Positions 8,850 to 18,382 of a stretch of DNA of 64,000 nt are shown in pieces (position 1 is the first letter of the stretch; each line of letters begins with the position of its first letter). Made by a program: the position numbers and the translations under genes. This stretch comes from REEB95 sp035648735 (GTDB lineage Bacteria > Pseudomonadota > Alphaproteobacteria > ATCC43930 > CGMCC-115725), in assembly GCA_035648735.1 (NCBI GenBank), contig DASRKX010000061.1, forward strand, positions 1-64,000. Direction: 5' to 3'. The notes beneath the pieces were generated by a model that saw only the letters and a program-made list of their open reading frames with translations, did no database searches and was not told where the DNA came from.

Positions 8850-9660
8850 GCCCCTCCTCGATCGTCTTTATCCGGACGGTGATCCCGGCGCGCCCGACGC
8901 GCTGCTGACCCGGCTGGTCAACGATTTGGCCGAGACGCTGGCACGGACGCACCTCTCGGTGTCCTGGGGCGATCGGCTGCTCACTCTCGACAAGAGCGCC
9001 GGCTTCATGGCGGTCCCGGCCTTCGCCGCCGCCCTGAAGTCGATCCGCGGCAGCCATGTCTACGACCAATATGGCGGACCGGACGGCATCGCCTGGCGGC
9101 TCAATACGCTGTGCTGGGCGGCGCGGCGCGCCTTGCAGGTCGGCGGCGATTTCGTCGAATGCGGCGTCTTCAAGGGCGACATGGCTTATGTGGTGGCGCA
9201 AACCATCGGCGCCGCGCGCATCCCGCGCTTCTGGCTCTACGACAGCTTTGCCGGCTTCTCGCCGGAATTATCGAGCGACGCGGATTTTCCGGACAATCCC
9301 GGCTTCATCGGCTTCGCCAACCGTTTTTATGCCGCCGATGGTCTCTACGAATCCGTGCGCGACCGCTTCGCGCCTTATCCGAATGTCGTCGTCGTCAAGG
9401 GATTCCTGCCGCAAGCCCTCGACGAACAGGCGCCCGAGCGGATCGGCTATCTTCACGTCGATTTGAATTCGCCGCGCGCCGAGATCGCCGTGCTCGAGCG
9501 GCTGTTCGATCGCGTCGTGCCGAACGGCGTCATCGTCTTCGACGATTACGGCTGGAAGGGATTTCGCAAGCAAAAGGAGGCGGAGGACGCCTTCATGCGC
9601 GCGCGCGGCCACGAAATCCTGGAACTGCCGACCGGCCAGGGGCTGGTGGTGAAGCGCTAA
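8836..9660 (+). CDS. TylF/MycF-family O-methyltransferase
   Basis: 274 residues from a GTG start that overlaps the previous gene by 14 bases. The segment 'GDFVECGVFKGDMAYVV' (motif I), 'WLYDSFAGFSPEL' and 'IGYLHVDLNSPRAEIAVLERLF' followed by 'GVIVFDDYGWKGFRKQKEA' is diagnostic of the macrocin O-methyltransferase (TylF) family. That family is Mg-dependent and methylates sugar hydroxyls. In surface-glycan loci these enzymes usually methylate a nucleotide sugar or a terminal residue. It is the third methyltransferase-type gene in block C. Confidence 0.88.
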   Translation: MADLRPLLDRLYPDGDPGAPDALLTRLVNDLAETLARTHLSVSWGDRLLTLDKSAGFMAVPAFAAALKSIRGSHVYDQYGGPDGIAWRLNTLCWAARRALQVGGDFVECGVFKGDMAYVVAQTIGAARIPRFWLYDSFAGFSPELSSDADFPDNPGFIGFANRFYAADGLYESVRDRFAPYPNVVVVKGFLPQALDEQAPERIGYLHVDLNSPRAEIAVLERLFDRVVPNGVIVFDDYGWKGFRKQKEAEDAFMRARGHEILELPTGQGLVVKR

Positions 9661-9663
9661 TAT

Positions 9664-11246
9664 ATGTTTCAAAGTGAAATTTTTACGCGGAGACTCCTTT
9701 TCACCCGACTCATCCTGCCGGTGCTTGGCGCGGTTTTCCTCATCGGCGCGATCGAGCTCGCCATCGAGCTGCATTACCATCCGGCTTCTGGCAAAAAACA
9801 TCTTGGCTGCTGCATGACCCGTACCGCGGTGAGCAATTCGATCGGGTCGAGATGTATGAAAGGCTGAGCCACCTGGAAGACAGCGAGCCCGACATTATTT
9901 CCGTCGGCGACAGCTCTGGCTTTTTCTCGCTGCAATCGACAATCGTCAACCGCTACACCAACGGGCTTAAGTTCCTCAGCCTCAATACCGGTGCGAATCA
10001 GGCTTTTATCGGCTATCAGGCGATCGCCGAATACATGCTCCGCCGGTCGAGTCACATAAAATACATCGTCCTTTATCTCTATCCGCAACTGGTCCCCTCG
10101 GACATCGTACTTTCGGTCGCCGACCTGGGACCGATCACCTATGAGGATTTGGTTTCGCTGAAATCCTCTGCTACGCCGCCGAGCGCGTTTCTGTCGCCCT
10201 ACGCCAAGGCGCTATTGTTTGCCGGCCAACATTTTCATGCCGGCGACCCGCCGAACAACCATATGCCGTCCTTGCAACTCGCGAGCACCGTCGACGATGC
10301 GCTGGGGTGGCTGCCCGAATTCGACGTCCGTATCGACCGCGTGAACTACCGCGTTCCATTTTACCCCGACACAAGATCGGACTGGTCCAATCTTCTTGGT
10401 CTTGGCGATCCCTCATCGGCGGTCGCGAACCTGAACCTCTTCTACGATATGGTCCGGCGCCATGGCGCGCGGCTGGTGGTCGCCTTCGCCCCGATGCCCA
10501 GCAGAGCGCTCGTGCCGGGCGACCCAAACGTTCATGCCATCGATCGGGCGCTCGCCCGCTTTCAGAGCGAGCATCCCGACGTCAAACTCCTTTTTCCCTT
10601 CGTGACGCGATGGGGCAGCGAAAAATTCGGCATGTTCAATCATATTTCCCGCGAATACACTTTTTTGAGCTCCGAACGGCTCGGCAGGGCTCTGGGACGA
10701 TTGGCGACCGACCCCGATTCGATCCCGCCCTATGAGGCGAGGTTTCAGGATCCCGACTCCCTTCCGTCGATCGAAGCAAAAACGCTAGGACCGCCCGATC
10801 CGTCACTGCTCAAACCGGCTCTCGCGCTCTATCTTTACACTTCGACCGTTGATGAGCAATACAGGCGCCTCATCTCGAAGCGTGTATCGGCGCTCCTCGC
10901 CCGAGAACGGGCCTATGGTTTCATGATGGAGGATGCGCAGGCGAGAAATGCTTCGCTCGCCAAGCGCGGCATCAAGATCGGCTTCGATCTTTCGCAACTG
11001 CATGCGACGCCGGTGCAGGTCACCGGAATGTCGTCTTGCAACGCGGGCGCCGGCATCGAATGGGTACAGATCGACGGTACGATCATATTCACCTATACCG
11101 CGCCGGGGCTCGACAGCCGGGAGCCGGTCGTCTGGCCTAAAGGATCGCACATCTACATCCCCACCGTTCTCGAGGACGGGGTGAGGAAGTTCGACGGTTA
11201 TTGCCCGGAGCCGTCGATGAGCGACGCCGCGGCGGACAAGGGCTGA
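9664..11246 (+). CDS. SGNH/AlgX-like acetylation partner, split by a frameshift near 9798
   Basis: Two overlapping frames look like one gene. The first (ATG 9664, 67 codons, stop at 9867) has a single N-terminal membrane anchor, 'LILPVLGAVFLIGAIELAIE'. The second (from ATG 9852 to 11246, 464 aa) is the periplasmic SGNH-hydrolase-like body, with 'PDIISVGDSSGFFSLQ', 'FLSLNTGANQAFIGYQAI' and a distal conserved region. Between them the second frame already reads sensible protein ('WLLHDPYRGEQFDRVEMYER') right after an A6 run at 9793-9798. One extra A, or a -1 slip, would join anchor and body. The MBOAT gene follows by 15 bases, so the pair resembles AlgI/AlgJ-AlgX or DltB/DltD polysaccharide O-acetylation systems. 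It could be a pseudogene, a slippage-expressed gene or a sequencing error. Confidence 0.75.
9793..9798 (+). other. A6 homopolymer, putative frameshift/slippage site
   Basis: The sequence GGC AAA AAA CAT carries two Lys codons in the anchor frame. A -1 slip after the second Lys, or one extra A in the transcript, continues as ACA TCT TGG into the long downstream frame. Poly-A runs of this kind can support ribosomal or polymerase slippage, and they are also common indel sites in raw sequence. Confidence 0.45.
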
Positions 11247-11261
11247 GGCCGGGCATCCGCG

Positions 11262-12695
11262 ATGACCTTCATTTCCTACGATTACCTTTTCCTGTTCCTG
11301 CCGGTCGTCGTCGGCCTCTATTACCTTTTTCGCAAGACGGTATTCGCCAACGTCATTGTTTTGGCCGCGAGCTACCTTTTCTACGGCCTGACGCACGCCT
11401 GGTATCTGATCCCGCTGATCGTCACGTCGCTGCTCGACTTCTTGGTCGGGATTCTCATGTCGCGGACTGATCGTGCGGCTTATCGCCGGACGTTGCTGAT
11501 TACCAGCCTGTCCGCCAATCTCGGGCTCCTTGCATTTTTCAAATATGGGCCGTGGCTGGTCGACAGCGCCAATTTCGGCCTCGCCGCGATGGGCGCGACG
11601 ATCGTGCTGCCGGCGCTCGCCGTCGCGCTGCCGCCCGGAATCTCGTTCTACACCTTCCAGACGATGAGCTACACCATCGAGGTCTATCGCCGCGAGATGA
11701 AGGCCTCGCGCCACCTGGTCGACTACATGGCCTTCGTCACGTTCTGGCCGCATCTCGTCGCGGGGCCGATCATGCGGGCGAGCAACCTGCTGCGTCAGCT
11801 CGAGCAGGTGCGTCCGGCGATCTCGGCCGACGAGACGCGCTACGCGTTCATGCTGATCGCCTGGGGGCTGTTCAAGAAAATCGTGCTCGCCGATAATTTC
11901 GGCCATATCGTCGATTCGATCAGCAGTGTCTTCGCGGGCAAGGGCACCTTCGCCGGCGCGGGCCTGCTCTTCGCCTATGCTTTCGCCGGGCAAATTTACT
12001 GCGATTTTTCGGGCTATACCGACATCGCGCGGGGCTCGGCGAAGCTGATCGGCGTGGACCTGATCCGCAATTTCAACACGCCTTATTTTTCCGCGTCGCC
12101 GATCGAATTCTGGCACCGCTGGCACATCTCGCTATCGACCTGGCTGCGCGACTATCTCTATATTCCGCTCGGCGGCAACCGGCACGGCCGGTGGACGGAA
12201 TACCGCAACATCATGATCACCATGGCGCTGGGCGGCCTTTGGCACGGCGCCGGGATTCTGTTCATCCTGTGGGGCGTCTGGCACGGGCTCATGCTCGTGC
12301 TCTACCGCGTTCTGCCGATACATCGATACCTGATCGCATGGCTCGGTCCGGTCGGAAAATGGATCGCGATCCTGATCACCTTCCATATCGTGTGCTTCGG
12401 CTGGATCCTGTTTCGCGCTCCCGCCGACACGATCCTGCCGCTGCTGAAATCGATCGGTGGCTTGTTCACGCACGGCAGTCTTACTCTGTTCCATATCTAT
12501 GGCCGTGGGGTCCTTTGGCTGGGCGCGATCACGCTGATCTCGGATTATCTCGGTTACCGCAAGGACGGTGAATTCTCCGATCTGTTCAAGACCGTGAATC
12601 CCTATCTCTGCGCCGCCTTTGCCGTCGCCTGTTATTTCGGCATAACGATTTTGGGCAAGCGCGAGGGCGCGCAGTTCGTCTACTTTCAGTTCTGA
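11262..12695 (+). CDS. MBOAT O-acyltransferase (AlgI-like)
   Basis: 477-residue multi-pass membrane protein. The MBOAT hallmarks are all visible: 'LPPGISFYTFQTMSYTIEVY', 'FVTFWPHLVAGPIMR', 'YCDFSGYTDIARGSAKLIG', 'FWHRWHISLSTWLRDYLYIP' and 'LGGLWHGAGILFILWGVWHG', the last holding the catalytic His. It moves an acyl (usually acetyl) group from a cytoplasmic donor across the membrane for transfer to an exported glycan. The preceding SGNH/AlgX-like gene is the expected periplasmic partner. Length and motif order match AlgI/PatA-type proteins. Confidence 0.93.
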   Translation: MTFISYDYLFLFLPVVVGLYYLFRKTVFANVIVLAASYLFYGLTHAWYLIPLIVTSLLDFLVGILMSRTDRAAYRRTLLITSLSANLGLLAFFKYGPWLVDSANFGLAAMGATIVLPALAVALPPGISFYTFQTMSYTIEVYRREMKASRHLVDYMAFVTFWPHLVAGPIMRASNLLRQLEQVRPAISADETRYAFMLIAWGLFKKIVLADNFGHIVDSISSVFAGKGTFAGAGLLFAYAFAGQIYCDFSGYTDIARGSAKLIGVDLIRNFNTPYFSASPIEFWHRWHISLSTWLRDYLYIPLGGNRHGRWTEYRNIMITMALGGLWHGAGILFILWGVWHGLMLVLYRVLPIHRYLIAWLGPVGKWIAILITFHIVCFGWILFRAPADTILPLLKSIGGLFTHGSLTLFHIYGRGVLWLGAITLISDYLGYRKDGEFSDLFKTVNPYLCAAFAVACYFGITILGKREGAQFVYFQF

Positions 12696-12813
12696 TCGTC
12701 GGCGTTGGACGATTTAAATTTCCTTGCCGGGCAGGCCCTCACAGCCAATCATGGCTCGGGCAACCGGTCGTCCGCAAACATCAGCTGATGGATCTCGCCG
12801 GGATCGGAGCAAC

Positions 12814-14001
12814 ATGACGCCGCCATCGAAGTTCGTTCTTCATCACGTTGGCGGGCGTTGGGGCAACCGCGTTTTCCCGTTGTTGCCTCGTTTTGAGCGC
12901 GATTTCGTGAATGTCCTTTACGAGGCCGATAGCGACGCAATACCCGGCATATACGAGGCCTGCAAAAACCAGCAGAGCGAGTTGATCGTGCTGCCTTTCT
13001 GCCTCGCCGAGGGCGATTCCGATGCGACGCTGAACCTCTACCTCAATTCGGGCCTGACATCGCTACGCAGTTTCAGCGCCGCGTTAAAGGACCGGCATCT
13101 GCATCTATTTGGCGTCGACTTTGATTTCGGCGGAGCGGGCGCGCGCCTCTTGAAACGGAAAACGATCGCGACGCGCAGCCTGGACAGTGTGCTTGCATCG
13201 TCGGGGGATGCGTGCCCCGCGCCGGATTTCCTATCCCTCGACGTGCAGGGCACCGAATACGAGGTTCTGGCCGGCGCGCGGAACGTCCTGCGCGACAAGG
13301 TCTGCGGCGTGATCGCGGAGGTCGAGTTTGGCGAGATGTATGTCGGACAAAAACGATTCCAGGATGTCTATGATCTGCTGAGAGAGTTCGGATTCGAATT
13401 CGTGCGCTTTCTGTCGCTCGGCGAGGCATCCGGACCGGCGGCACCGCTGGGTTTCCGTTCCTCGGGGTACCAGAGCTGGGCTGATGCGTTATTCCTGCGG
13501 CGGCCGGACAGCATCCCGACGAAAGGCAAAAATTATGCGGATATGCTCCGCAAGCTTTGCTTTGTCGCGATCGTGTTCGGCAATATCGAGCTTGCGATCG
13601 ATTGTCTCGGGCTGCTGCGGCAACTTGCGCCCTCGGAAGCGCACGCCTCTTCCGACGTGCTCGCCTATGCGGCATTCATTGCCGAGCTCGCCGAGGTCTA
13701 CGAACGCACCCAGAAGGTTTGGCCGCCGGTGTTTTCCCGGATACTGCCGCAACATCGATCGCTCGATTACTCCCGCGCGGGCGGTCCGGAACAATGGCCG
13801 GAGATTCTCGAAGGCCTGCGCGACCTCGATGAGCACTATGTCGGCTCGCTCAAAAAACTACAGAAACCCAGCGATACGGAGTTCGAAGCTCTGCTGCGCC
13901 GTTATGGCTTCGTCGAACAGGCTGATCGCGTCAATCACACGCGGCGACATCAGGCTCACGACATCAGTCAGGCGATTATTGCCGCGCGCCGGAAATCATA
14001 G
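12814..14001 (+). CDS. FkbM-family methyltransferase
   Basis: 395 residues from ATG 12814, which has a GGAG ribosome site 4 bases upstream; the frame is open to 12724 but without family homology. The FkbM domain spans about 20-230: 'NVLYEADSDAIPGI' (motif II-like), 'LIVLPFCLAEGDSDATLNLY', then 'DFLSLDVQGTEYEVLAGA' (motif IV-like) and 'GVIAEVEFGEMY'. The remaining ~165 residues form a helical C-terminal extension with no recognised domain. It is the last gene of block C and converges on the WecB gene. The 30-base gap 14002-14031 holds no clear terminator hairpin. The 12696-12813 spacer holds nothing recognisable. Confidence 0.8.
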   Translation: MTPPSKFVLHHVGGRWGNRVFPLLPRFERDFVNVLYEADSDAIPGIYEACKNQQSELIVLPFCLAEGDSDATLNLYLNSGLTSLRSFSAALKDRHLHLFGVDFDFGGAGARLLKRKTIATRSLDSVLASSGDACPAPDFLSLDVQGTEYEVLAGARNVLRDKVCGVIAEVEFGEMYVGQKRFQDVYDLLREFGFEFVRFLSLGEASGPAAPLGFRSSGYQSWADALFLRRPDSIPTKGKNYADMLRKLCFVAIVFGNIELAIDCLGLLRQLAPSEAHASSDVLAYAAFIAELAEVYERTQKVWPPVFSRILPQHRSLDYSRAGGPEQWPEILEGLRDLDEHYVGSLKKLQKPSDTEFEALLRRYGFVEQADRVNHTRRHQAHDISQAIIAARRKS

Positions 14002-14031
14002 GCGGGAAGCGATCCGCATCCGGCCCTATCT

Positions 14032-15150
14032 TTAGCCGCGGCGAAATGGCGCGCCGACGACAAAATAATCCCGCAAGACCACGGCGATCCGCGCGGCGGT
14101 TTGGCCGTCCCACAGCGCGGGCGGAACGTGCTTTTTCCGGCGTCCCGCGAAATCGGCCGCGGTCGCGATGTCGCTGAGGCCGATCAGTCGGTTAGTTCCT
14201 TGGGTGACGGTGATCGGCCGCTCGGTGGTCGAGCGCACGGTCAGGCAGGGAATGCCGAGATAAGTCGTCTCTTCCTGCAAGCCGCCCGAATCCGTTACCA
14301 CCAGCCCCGCATCGAGAATACAGCGCATGAAATCGGCATAACCCAACGGCTCTGACAGGATGAGGCCTTCGGCTGCGGTTAGCTGCCCAAGCAGGGCCGC
14401 GCTTTCGAGCCGTTGGCGCGTCCGGGGATGAATCGGGAAAATCACCGGCATCGTCTTGCCGAGCGCGCATAGCCCGGCCACCAATTGGCGCAGTTGGTCC
14501 GGCCCGTCGACGTTGCTCGGCCGATGAAAGGTGACGACGGCATAATCCTTTCCGGCCAGTTGCGGGAACGGGTGCGGCCGCCGGCGCACGGCCGGCGCGA
14601 TCGTCACCAGGCTGTCGATCATGATGTTGCCGACCAGATGGATGCAGGATTCGGGAACTCCCTCCGCCCGCAGATTGTCGTCGGCATCGGGCGACGGCGT
14701 CAGATGCAAATCGCAGATCGCGTCGGTCACCACCCGGTTGATCTCTTCCGGCATCGAGCGGTCGCGCGAGCGCAGACCGGCCTCGACATGTGCCACGCGC
14801 AGATTGAGCTTCTTGGCCGCCAACGCGCAGGCCAGGGTCGCGTTGACATCGCCGACCACGGTGACGAGATCCGGCGCGCCGCGCCCAAGCAGCGCCTCAT
14901 AGGCGATCATCACCTTGCCGACCTGCTCCGCATGGCTGCCACCGCCGATCCCGAGGTGGAAATCCGGCTGCGGCAGATCGAGATCGCGGAAGAACACATC
15001 GGACATCTCCGGATCGTAGTGCTGGCCGGTATGGACCAAGACCGGCGCGCACCAATCCTCACCGCGCAGGCGGTGATAGAGCGGCGCCACTTTCATGAAG
15101 TTGGGCCGCGCCGCCGCCACCAGATGGATCGTCTTTTTGGTCATGCTCAT
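14032..15150 (-). CDS. wecB: Non-hydrolysing UDP-GlcNAc 2-epimerase
   Basis: 372 residues, the usual length. Family signatures: 'ARPNFMKVAPL' at the N-terminus, 'LVHTGQHYDPEMSDVFF', 'VVGDVNATLACALAA', 'VAHVEAGLRSRDRSMPEEINR', 'TFHRPSNVD' and 'VVTDSGGLQEETTYLGIPCLTVR'. It interconverts UDP-GlcNAc and UDP-ManNAc in the cytoplasm. The product could feed the WecC-like dehydrogenase at 61640-63010 to give UDP-ManNAcA. Its ATG overlaps the stop of the upstream glycosyltransferase (ATGA), and it is the last gene of block B. Confidence 0.95.
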   Translation of the reverse strand: MSMTKKTIHLVAAARPNFMKVAPLYHRLRGEDWCAPVLVHTGQHYDPEMSDVFFRDLDLPQPDFHLGIGGGSHAEQVGKVMIAYEALLGRGAPDLVTVVGDVNATLACALAAKKLNLRVAHVEAGLRSRDRSMPEEINRVVTDAICDLHLTPSPDADDNLRAEGVPESCIHLVGNIMIDSLVTIAPAVRRRPHPFPQLAGKDYAVVTFHRPSNVDGPDQLRQLVAGLCALGKTMPVIFPIHPRTRQRLESAALLGQLTAAEGLILSEPLGYADFMRCILDAGLVVTDSGGLQEETTYLGIPCLTVRSTTERPITVTQGTNRLIGLSDIATAADFAGRRKKHVPPALWDGQTAARIAVVLRDYFVVGAPFRRG

Positions 15151-16337
15151 TGCGCGGTTGCGAGGCTTTCGTAGATTTTGCCGAAGAGCGGCAGGGCGGC
15201 GCGCCGGCCAAGTCGGGGGGCCGCGGCCGCAGCGGCGCGCGACCTTTCTTCCACGGATGACGCCGCGACATCAACCGCGACGCCGGCCGACACATGGAGG
15301 TCGAGCTGCCGCGCCGCCTCGACGCAGCCCGGCGGATCCCCTTTCATCACGATTCGCAGGCCGGTCAGGGCGTATTCGGCGAATTTGGTCGGAAATGCCA
15401 CCCGATTCACCGGCGTCGCATCGCGCAGCAGCAGGCCGAAATCGGCTGCATTCAAATACGCATTGACCTCAGCGAGCGCCACCGAGCGGCAGAGCACCCG
15501 TTCCGCGGGCAGGCCGGAGACCGCCCGCTGGGCGGCCGCGACCGCCGGCGACAGCACGACCAGCCGCGCCTTGCGACCCGCCGAGACGACGCGCCGGAAG
15601 AGGCTCACCACCTCGTCGAAGCCCTGATAGGCGGCAAGGCTGCCCGAATAGATATAGACCGCTTCGTCGTCGGCGATGCCGAGCCTCGCGCGCGTGCTCT
15701 GCCGCAGCGCCGGGTTGAAGAAAAACTCATCCTCGAGCGCGAGGCACGGCACCACCCAGCTTGGCTTGCCGTCGAGGTAGGGCGCCATGTGCGCGCGCAA
15801 CTGCTCGGAAACGAAGGACGCCGCCGTGCAACCGCGGCCGGCGATCCTCAAATCCCGCCGCGACAACACGGCGCGCAGCGCCGCAAGCGGCCGAAGCAAG
15901 GCCCCCTCCCCGCCGATCCGCTCCTGGAATTCCGCCAGCGTGTCGCCGCGGCAATCCCACAACATCGGCAGGCCGAGTCGGCGCGTCAGGGGGCCGGCCA
16001 CCGCCGCGGTGTAATCCCCGCGCGCGTGGATGAAGGAGATGTCGTCCGCCGCCAGCGCGCGTTTCAGCAAATGCCGGTTGGCCGCCAGCGAGCCCGGCCA
16101 TGCCGGCCGAACGCCGCGCAGAAGTGCTACCGGACCGCCGGCGATTTGGCGCGCCTGTTCGAGCCGTGCCGACGACATGGCAAAAATCGCCTCGGTGCCA
16201 GCGAAGGCAATTACGCGCAGCTCGACGCCGAGTTGCTCGCGCGCCAACCGCGCATGCGTCAGCACCTGGGAATCGATCACCGTCGGCGGTAAGCCCTCGA
16301 ACAGGACCAGCGCGCCGGCGCGCTTATAACCGGCCAT
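15147..16337 (-). CDS. Glycosyltransferase, GT4-like (GT-B fold)
   Basis: 396 residues from ATG 16337. The C-terminal half shows the GT4 Rossmann segment 'AVYIYSGSLAAYQGFDEVV' and the acceptor/donor site 'LNAADFGLLLRDATPVNRVAFPTKFAEYALTGL', equivalent to the E(x7)E region. The N-terminus 'GALVLFEGLPPTVIDSQV' is the acceptor-binding domain. The longer open frame to 16700 overlaps the heparinase-like gene and is spurious. Stop and start overlaps on both sides show it is coupled with wecB and the heparinase-like gene. This grouping suggests transfer of an N-acetylhexosamine-type sugar, but that is inference. Confidence 0.88.
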   Translation of the reverse strand: MAGYKRAGALVLFEGLPPTVIDSQVLTHARLAREQLGVELRVIAFAGTEAIFAMSSARLEQARQIAGGPVALLRGVRPAWPGSLAANRHLLKRALAADDISFIHARGDYTAAVAGPLTRRLGLPMLWDCRGDTLAEFQERIGGEGALLRPLAALRAVLSRRDLRIAGRGCTAASFVSEQLRAHMAPYLDGKPSWVVPCLALEDEFFFNPALRQSTRARLGIADDEAVYIYSGSLAAYQGFDEVVSLFRRVVSAGRKARLVVLSPAVAAAQRAVSGLPAERVLCRSVALAEVNAYLNAADFGLLLRDATPVNRVAFPTKFAEYALTGLRIVMKGDPPGCVEAARQLDLHVSAGVAVDVAASSVEERSRAAAAAAPRLGRRAALPLFGKIYESLATAQ

Positions 16338-18366
16338 AGCCCTTGCTCGGCTCCGGATCGGTCGCCGGCGCGAAGTCACGGGCCGGCTCGATGATTTCGG
16401 TGACGACGATCTCGATCGGCGTGAAGCGAATGAGGCGCAGGATGCGGCCCCAGGGCGCCTTGATCTCGCCGGCGACGCCGTCCGGCCGCCAAGCGAGGCA
16501 GGTCGCGAAGGCCCGATGCGCCAGGTCGAACAGCTCCCTGCCCGCCGGCGCCACCTCCCAATCGGCCGCGCGCGGAACATCGTGGGCGGCGGCGGCGCGA
16601 TAGGCGTTCCGCAGCGCGACGCTCGGCGTATAGACGAAGGAGCCGGGGTCGCGCCGCGACAGCGGGCCCAGGCGGTATTCGATGCCGAGATTGTCGTCAT
16701 GGGTGTGGCCGCGCGGCGCGGACGGCGCCAAGCCTTTCAGGCAACGAAACGCGACAAGCAGGCCCGGCTCGTGACGAAAGACGTAAAGGCCGAAATCCGG
16801 AAAGGCGCTGCGCTGCCATGCCGCCGGTTCGATTGGCCGCGGCAGCGCCAACCGTCGCACGCGGCGCGCCGCTTCCGGCAGCGCGGCGATCGCCGCCTCC
16901 AGCCTGTCGAGATCGCCGAAATCGGCGATTTCTTCTTTTAATTCAATATGCTGTGAGACCGGCGGCGGCGCCAACCGCGCCATCATCACCGCTTCCAGTC
17001 GGGCGCCGGACGGTGGGGCATTGAACAGCGCTTCCACCGCCTGAACCAAACCCGCATGGTCGAGCGGGTTCTCGACGAAAGACGATGCTGCGCCGCCGAA
17101 GGATTCCGGCAGCGCCGTCGGATGCAGCTTGAAGAATCGACCGGAATCCGTGTCGCCGATCTGGACGATGGTGCCGTCATCGCCCTGCACCGCGCGCGAC
17201 AACGCCGCGACCCGGCGCAAGGTGGCGAGCAGCTTGCCCGGAATTTCCCGGCCGAGGGTGCGCGCAATCCCGACCGAAAACAGCACCGTCTCGGCCGACA
17301 GGCGGTGGTAGCCGGTCGAGCCTTCGTAATTGCCGCCATCGGGCAGAAACTGCGCGTCGGCCTCCGTGAAGATCTGGTCGATCGCGATGCCAAGCCGGCG
17401 GTCGCGTTCGGTGCCGCTTTCGAGAATCCAATTCGTCCAGATTAAGCCGGCGAGCCCCGCGAGGTAATGGTTGCTGCGACCGGTCTCGGAATAATCGAGA
17501 TGGCCGGCGACATGATCGGCGTGATCGCGCAGCGAACCGAGGACGACCGTTTCGACAACGGGATCGAGCGCCGCGCCCGCGCCCGCCAGCAAGGCCAGGG
17601 TCAAGGCGATATTCGCCGCGCGGATCGCCACGTCCATCGCCCCCATCCAATTGACGCCGAAGCGCGGCGGATTGGTCGCGATGAAATCCATCAGCTGATC
17701 GGCGATCTCGCGCCGGTAGCGCTCGGAAGGATCGAAGCCGAGGCGATCCGCCGCCGCGAGAATGGCGCAGAGCGCCAGTTGCGGCAGATGCTGCAGCCGC
17801 CCGAGCTCCCACGGCACCTTGACGTCGGCGCCGGTATCGACCGGGATGCGCTGGCGATAGCTGTGCCGGCGCCCCGGCCAGCGAAAGCCCGAGCGAAAAT
17901 CGAGCTGCCAGTCGATCGGCCGGTAATCCGCGCCGCCGATCAGCGCCCAGACCTGGCGCGCCCGCACCCGATTGGCGCGGTTGACCACGCGATCAAGGCC
18001 GCCGCCATCCCGATCGGGCGCCAACGGGGCTGCGGGATCGTGCCTGCGCCCGAGAAAGCCATCCGGGCGAAAGCCGTAAGCTGGCGCGACCCACCCCGAT
18101 CCCAGGAGATCGAAGCGGTGGGCAAGATATTCGTTGCCGAGATTCCGCAGCGTCGCTTCGAGCTCGGCGGCAATATCTTCCGCGCCGATGCGGATGCAGG
18201 CCGCCGGATTGCGCCGGCCGGTCGGGGGTCCGTAACTACCGCGCAGGCCGTCGCTGACGAGCCTTATCCTTCGCGCGATGGCGCGAACGCCGAATCCCAT
18301 CGCTTTGCGCGCCACTTCACGCGGCGGCAATGCGTGCGCCCGGCGAAGATAGGCGGATAGCGCCAT
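16324..18366 (-). CDS. Heparinase II/III-family protein
   Basis: 680 residues. An N-terminal alpha/alpha-toroid domain (about 80-370), with 'VPWELGRLQHLPQLALCA' and 'SNHYLAGLAGLIWTNWIL', is followed by a C-terminal beta-sandwich with 'RGHTHDDNLGIEYRLG', the heparinase II/III catalytic-site region. The family cleaves uronate-containing polysaccharides by elimination. There is no obvious signal peptide, so it may act in the cytoplasm, as this family often does in O-antigen loci next to fused oxidoreductases. A role in modifying or trimming lipid-linked precursors is inference. It is coupled to the GT4-like gene by a 14-base overlap. Confidence 0.87.
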   Translation of the reverse strand: MALSAYLRRAHALPPREVARKAMGFGVRAIARRIRLVSDGLRGSYGPPTGRRNPAACIRIGAEDIAAELEATLRNLGNEYLAHRFDLLGSGWVAPAYGFRPDGFLGRRHDPAAPLAPDRDGGGLDRVVNRANRVRARQVWALIGGADYRPIDWQLDFRSGFRWPGRRHSYRQRIPVDTGADVKVPWELGRLQHLPQLALCAILAAADRLGFDPSERYRREIADQLMDFIATNPPRFGVNWMGAMDVAIRAANIALTLALLAGAGAALDPVVETVVLGSLRDHADHVAGHLDYSETGRSNHYLAGLAGLIWTNWILESGTERDRRLGIAIDQIFTEADAQFLPDGGNYEGSTGYHRLSAETVLFSVGIARTLGREIPGKLLATLRRVAALSRAVQGDDGTIVQIGDTDSGRFFKLHPTALPESFGGAASSFVENPLDHAGLVQAVEALFNAPPSGARLEAVMMARLAPPPVSQHIELKEEIADFGDLDRLEAAIAALPEAARRVRRLALPRPIEPAAWQRSAFPDFGLYVFRHEPGLLVAFRCLKGLAPSAPRGHTHDDNLGIEYRLGPLSRRDPGSFVYTPSVALRNAYRAAAAHDVPRAADWEVAPAGRELFDLAHRAFATCLAWRPDGVAGEIKAPWGRILRLIRFTPIEIVVTEIIEPARDFAPATDPEPSKGYGRL

Positions 18367-18382
18367 GGTGCTGGGATTCGGC

